Shown here: positions 43,624 through 47,793 of the stretch, in pieces
How the letters are laid out: every line of letters begins with the position of its first letter
Numbering within the stretch: the stretch's first letter is position 1
Assembly (NCBI GenBank): GCA_032718475.1
Contig: JAUCBJ010008913.1
Coordinates: 1 to 47,793, forward strand
Length of the DNA stretch: 47,793 bases
Direction: 5' to 3'
From: Nemertoderma westbladi
Taxonomy: Eukaryota > Xenacoelomorpha > Nemertodermatida > Nemertodermatidae
Program-made: the position numbers and the translations under genes
The notes under the pieces: generated by a model
Seen by the model: only the letters and a program-made list of their open reading frames with translations
Told to the model about the DNA's origin: nothing
The model's database searches: none

Positions 43624-46600
43624 TCAGACAACATGCGACTATTGTAAAGATGTAAAAAGTAAGTGAAATCCATTGTCAGACAATATGCGACTATTGTAAA
43701 GATGGAAAAAGTAAGTGAAAACCATTGTCAGACAACATGGGACTATTGTAAAGATGGAAAAAGTAAGTGAAATCCATTGTCAGACAACATGCGACTATTG
43801 TAAAGATGTAAAAAGTAAGTGAAATCCATTGTCAGACAATATGCGACTATTGTAAAGATGGAAAAAGTAAGTGAAATCCAGTGTCAGACAACATGCGACT
43901 ATTGTAAAGATGGAAAAATGGTCAGACAACATGCGACTATTGTAGAGATGGAAAAAGTAAGTGAAATCCATTGTCAGACAACATGCGACTATTGTAAAGA
44001 TGGAAAAAGTAAGTGAAATCCATTGTCAGACATCATGCGACTATTGTATAGATGGAAAAAGTAAGTGAAATCCATTGTCAGACATCATGCGACTATTGTA
44101 TAGATGGAAAAAGTAAGTGAAATCCATTGTCAGACAACATGCGACTATTGTAAAGATGGAAAAAGTAAGTGAATCCATTGTCAGACAACATGCGACTATT
44201 GTAAAGATGGAAAAAGTAAGTGAAATCCATTGTCAGCCAACATGCGACTATTGTAAAGATGGAAAAAGTAAGTGAAATCCATTGTCAGACAACATGCGAC
44301 TATAGTAAAGATGGAAAAAGTAAGTGAAATCCATTGTCAGACAACATGCGACTATTGTAAAGATGGAAAAAGTAAGTGAAATCCATTGTCAGCCAACATG
44401 CGACTATTGTAAAGATGGAAAAAGTAAGTGAAATCCATTGTCAGACAACATGCGACTATAGTAAAGATGGAAAAAGTAAGTGAAATCCATTGTCAGACAA
44501 CATGCGACTATTGTAAAGATGGAAAAAGTAAGTGAAATCCATTGTCAGACAACATGCGACTATTGTAAAGATGGAAAAAGTAAGTGAAATCCATTGTCAG
44601 ACAACATGCGACTATAGTAAAGATGGAAAAAGTAAGTGAAATCCATTGTCAGACAACATGCGACTATTGTAAAGATGGAAAAAGTAAGTGAAATCCATTG
44701 TCAGACAACATGCGACTATTGTAAAGATGGAAAAAGTAAGTGAAATCCATTGTCAGCCAACATGCGACTATTGTAAAGATGGAAAAAGTAAGTGAAATCC
44801 ATTGTCAGCCAACATGCGACTATTGTAAAGATGGAAAAAGTAAGTGAAATCCATTGTCAGACAACATGCGACTATTGTAAAGATGGAAAAAGTAAGTGAA
44901 ATCCATTGTCAGCCAACATGCGACTATTGTAAAGATGGAAAAAGTAAGTGAAATCCATTGTCAGACAACATGCGACTATTGTAAAGATGGAAAAAGTAAG
45001 TGAAATCCATTGTCAGACAACATGCGACTATAGTAAAGATGGAAAAAGTAAGTGAAATCCATTGTCAGACAACATGCGAATATTGTAAAGATGGAAAAAG
45101 TAAGTGAAATCCATTGTCAGACAACATGCGACTATTGTAAAGATGGAACAAGTAAGTGAAATCCATTGTCAGACAACATGCGACTATAGTAAAGATGGAA
45201 AAAGTAAGTGAAATCCATTGTCAGACAACATGCGACTATTGTAAAGATGGAAAAAGTAAGTGAAATCCATTGTCAGCCAACATGCGACTATTGTAAAGAT
45301 GGAAAAAGTAAGTGAAATCCATTGTCAGACAACATGCGACTATAGTAAAGATGGAAAAAGTAAGTGAAATCCATTGTCAGACAACATGCGACTATTGTAA
45401 AGATGGAAAAAGTAAGTGAAATCCATTGTCAGACAACATGCGACTATAGTAAAGATGGAAAAAGTAAGTGAAATCCATTGTCAGACAACATGCGATTATT
45501 GTAGAGATGGAAAAAGTAAGTGAAATCCATCGTCAGACAACATGCGACTATTGTAAAGATGGAACAAGTAAGTGAAATCCATTGTCAGACAACATGCGAC
45601 TATTGTAAAGATTGAAAAAGTAAGTGAAATCCATTGTCAGACAACATGCGACTATTGTAAAGATGGAAAAAGTAAGTGAAATCCGTTGTCAGACAACATG
45701 CGACTATAGTAAAGATGGAAAAAGTAAGTGAAATCCATTGTCAGACAACATGCGACTATTGTAAAGATGGAAAAAGTAAGTGAAATCCATTGTCAGACAA
45801 CATGCGACTATTGTAAAGATGGAAAAAGTAAGTGAAATCCATTGTCAGCCAACATGCGACTATTGTAAAGATGGAAAAAGTAAGTGAAATCCATTGTCAG
45901 ACAACATGCGACTATTGTAAAGATGGAAAAAGTAAGTGAAATCCCTTGTCAGACAACATGCGACTATAGTAAAGATGGAAAAAGTAAGTGAAATCCATTG
46001 TCAGACAACATGCGACTATTGTAAAGATGGAAAAAGTAAGTGAAATCCATTGTCAGACAACATGCGACTATTGTAAAGATGGAACAAGTAAGTGAAATCC
46101 ATTGTCAGACAACATGCGACTATAGTAAAGATGGAAAAAGTAAGTGAAATCCATTGTCAGATAACATGCGACTATTGTAAAGATGGAAAAAGTAAGTGAA
46201 ATCCATTGTCAGACAACATGCGACTATAGTAAAGATGGAAAAAGTAAGTGAAATCCATTGTCAGACAACATGCGATTATTGTAGAGATGGAAAAAGTAAG
46301 TGAAATCCATTGTCAGACAACATGCGACTATTGTAAAGATGGAAAAAGTAAGTGAAATCCATTGTCAGACAACATGCGACTATAGTAAAGATGGAAAAAG
46401 TAAGTGAAATCCATTGTCAGACAACATGCGACTATTGTAAAGATGGAAAAAGTAAGTGAAATCCATTGTCAGACAACATGCGACTATTGTAAAGATGGAA
46501 AAAGTAAGTGAAATCCATTGTCAGCCAACATGCGACTATTGTAAAGATGGAAAAAGTAAGTGAAATCCATTGTCAGACAACATGCGACTATTGTAAAGAT

Positions 46601-47793
46601 GGAAAAAGTAAGTGAAATCCATTGTCAGACAACATGCGACTATAGTAAAGATGGAAAAAGTAAGTGAAATCCATTGTCAGACAACATGCGACTATTGTAA
46701 AGATGGAAAAAGTAAGTGAAATCCATTGTCAGACAACATGCGACTATAGTAAAGATGGAAAAAGTAAGTGAAATCCATTGTCAGACAACATGCGACTATT
46801 GTAAAGATGGAAAAAGTAAGTGAAATCCATTGTCAGACAACATGCGACTATTGTAAAGATGGAACAAGTAAGTGAAATCCATTGTCAGACAACATGCGAC
46901 TATAGTAAAGATGGAAAAAGTAAGTGAAATCCATTGTCAGACAACATGCGACTATTGTAAAGATGGAAAAAGTAAGTGAAATCCATTGTCAGACAACATG
47001 CGACTATAGTAAAGATGGAAAAAGTAAGTGAAATCCATTGTCAGACAACATGCGATTATTGTAGAGATGGAAAAAGTAAGTGAAATCCATTGTCAGACAA
47101 CATGCGACTATTGTAAAGATGGAAAAAGTAAGTGAAATCCATTGTCAGACAACATGCGACTATAGTAAAGATGGAAAAAGTAAGTGAAATCCATTGTCAG
47201 ACAACATGCGACTATTGTAAAGATGGAAAAAGTAAGTGAAATCCATTGTCAGACAACATGCGACTATTGTAAAGATGGAAAAAGTAAGTGAAATCCATTG
47301 TCAGCCAACATGCGACTATTGTAAAGATGGAAAAAGTAAGTGAAATCCATTGTCAGACAACATGCGACTATTGTAAAGATGGAAAAAGTAAGTGAAATCC
47401 ATTGTCAGACAACATGCGACTATAGTAAAGATGGAAAAAGTAAGTGAAATCCATTGTCAGACAACATGCGACTATTGTAAAGATGGAAAAAGTAAGTGAA
47501 ATCCATTGTCAGACAACATGCGACTATAGTAAAGATGGAAAAAGTAAGTGAAATCCATTGTCAGACAACATGCGACTATTGTAAAGATGGAAAAAGTAAG
47601 TGAAATCCATTGTCAGACAACATGCGACTATAGTAAAGATGGAAAAAGTAAGTGAAATCCATTGTCAGACAACATGCGACTATTGTAAAGATGGAACAAG
47701 TAAGTGAAATCCATTGTCAGACAACATGCGACTATTGCAAAGATGGAACAAGTAAGTGAAATCCATTGTCAGACAACATGCGACTATTTTAAA
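43624..47793. repeat. 52-bp satellite, block 2 (~80 units, continues past window)
   Basis: Same unit as block 1 but a different variant mix: TCAGCCAAC and TATAGTAAAG units are frequent, TATTTTAAAG is rare. A rare unit, GCGATTATTGTAGAGATGG, recurs at 45492, 46272 and 47052, exactly 780 bases (15 units) apart, with neighbouring variants in the same order. This indicates a recent 15-unit higher-order repeat. A short degenerate stretch with a deletion lies near 43915. Confidence 0.97.

Noticed and set aside
43819-44016. 65-codon frame in the 52-bp satellite
   Set aside because: Arises from a local deletion altering phase; the unit otherwise contains stops in every frame cycle.
38158-47793. CRISPR-like array (regular 52-bp period)
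   Set aside because: Head-to-tail satellite with no unique spacers between repeats, in a eukaryotic context with no cas genes.

Overview
The window is animal nuclear DNA. It has spliced genes, long introns, tandem satellites and a layered set of metazoan transposons (Penelope-like, non-LTR, PIF/Harbinger-like, Crypton-like). EP400, PGD and C9orf85 homologues, together with abundant short palindromic words built on GGCCTA, TACCGGTA and CTGTACAG, suggest an invertebrate, perhaps a marine deuterostome. The species cannot be fixed from sequence alone.

Layout. Positions 1-17327 (minus strand) hold the 5' half of an EP400/Domino-type SNF2 gene. Exon 1 (15962-17327) carries the HSA domain and ends inside the Walker A motif. 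The next exon (1-1988) restores Walker A and runs in one open frame through both ATPase lobes to the window edge. The ~14 kb intron between them is mostly a satellite of 15-bp units organised in ~0.9 kb higher-order blocks. It also holds a tandem duplication of the 5' end of the downstream exon, which leaves a decoy acceptor and truncated exon copy at 4034-4262.

Positions 18310-21840 are a three-layer nest of retroelements: a non-LTR element interrupted by a Penelope-like element, itself interrupted by a second, 5'-truncated non-LTR element with a 9-bp target duplication. An intact intronless 6-phosphogluconate dehydrogenase gene lies at 23176-24663 (minus). Positions 24.7-31.6 kb are repeat-rich. 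This stretch includes a 989-bp PIF/Harbinger-like element (27637-28625) whose borders are confirmed by an unoccupied paralogous copy at ~30.75 kb, and a candidate two-exon gene of unknown function (29755-30355). A C9orf85 homologue is at 31718-32038 (plus). Next come an 845-bp fold-back element (32941-33785) and a decayed Crypton-type tyrosine recombinase (about 33832-35580).

From 38158 to the window end there is a 52-bp satellite, about 178 units in two blocks separated by a 394-bp insertion with a TCAG duplication. Each typical unit carries a GTAAGT splice-donor word and an 11-bp dyad.

The genes do not form an obvious pathway: a chromatin remodeller, a pentose-phosphate enzyme and a small zinc-binding protein sit between repeats. 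The most unusual items are the EP400-like protein with several eroded ATPase motifs but fully open exons, the satellite-filled intron with its decoy exon, and the donor-bearing 52-bp satellite. I did not find a convincing new multi-gene system.
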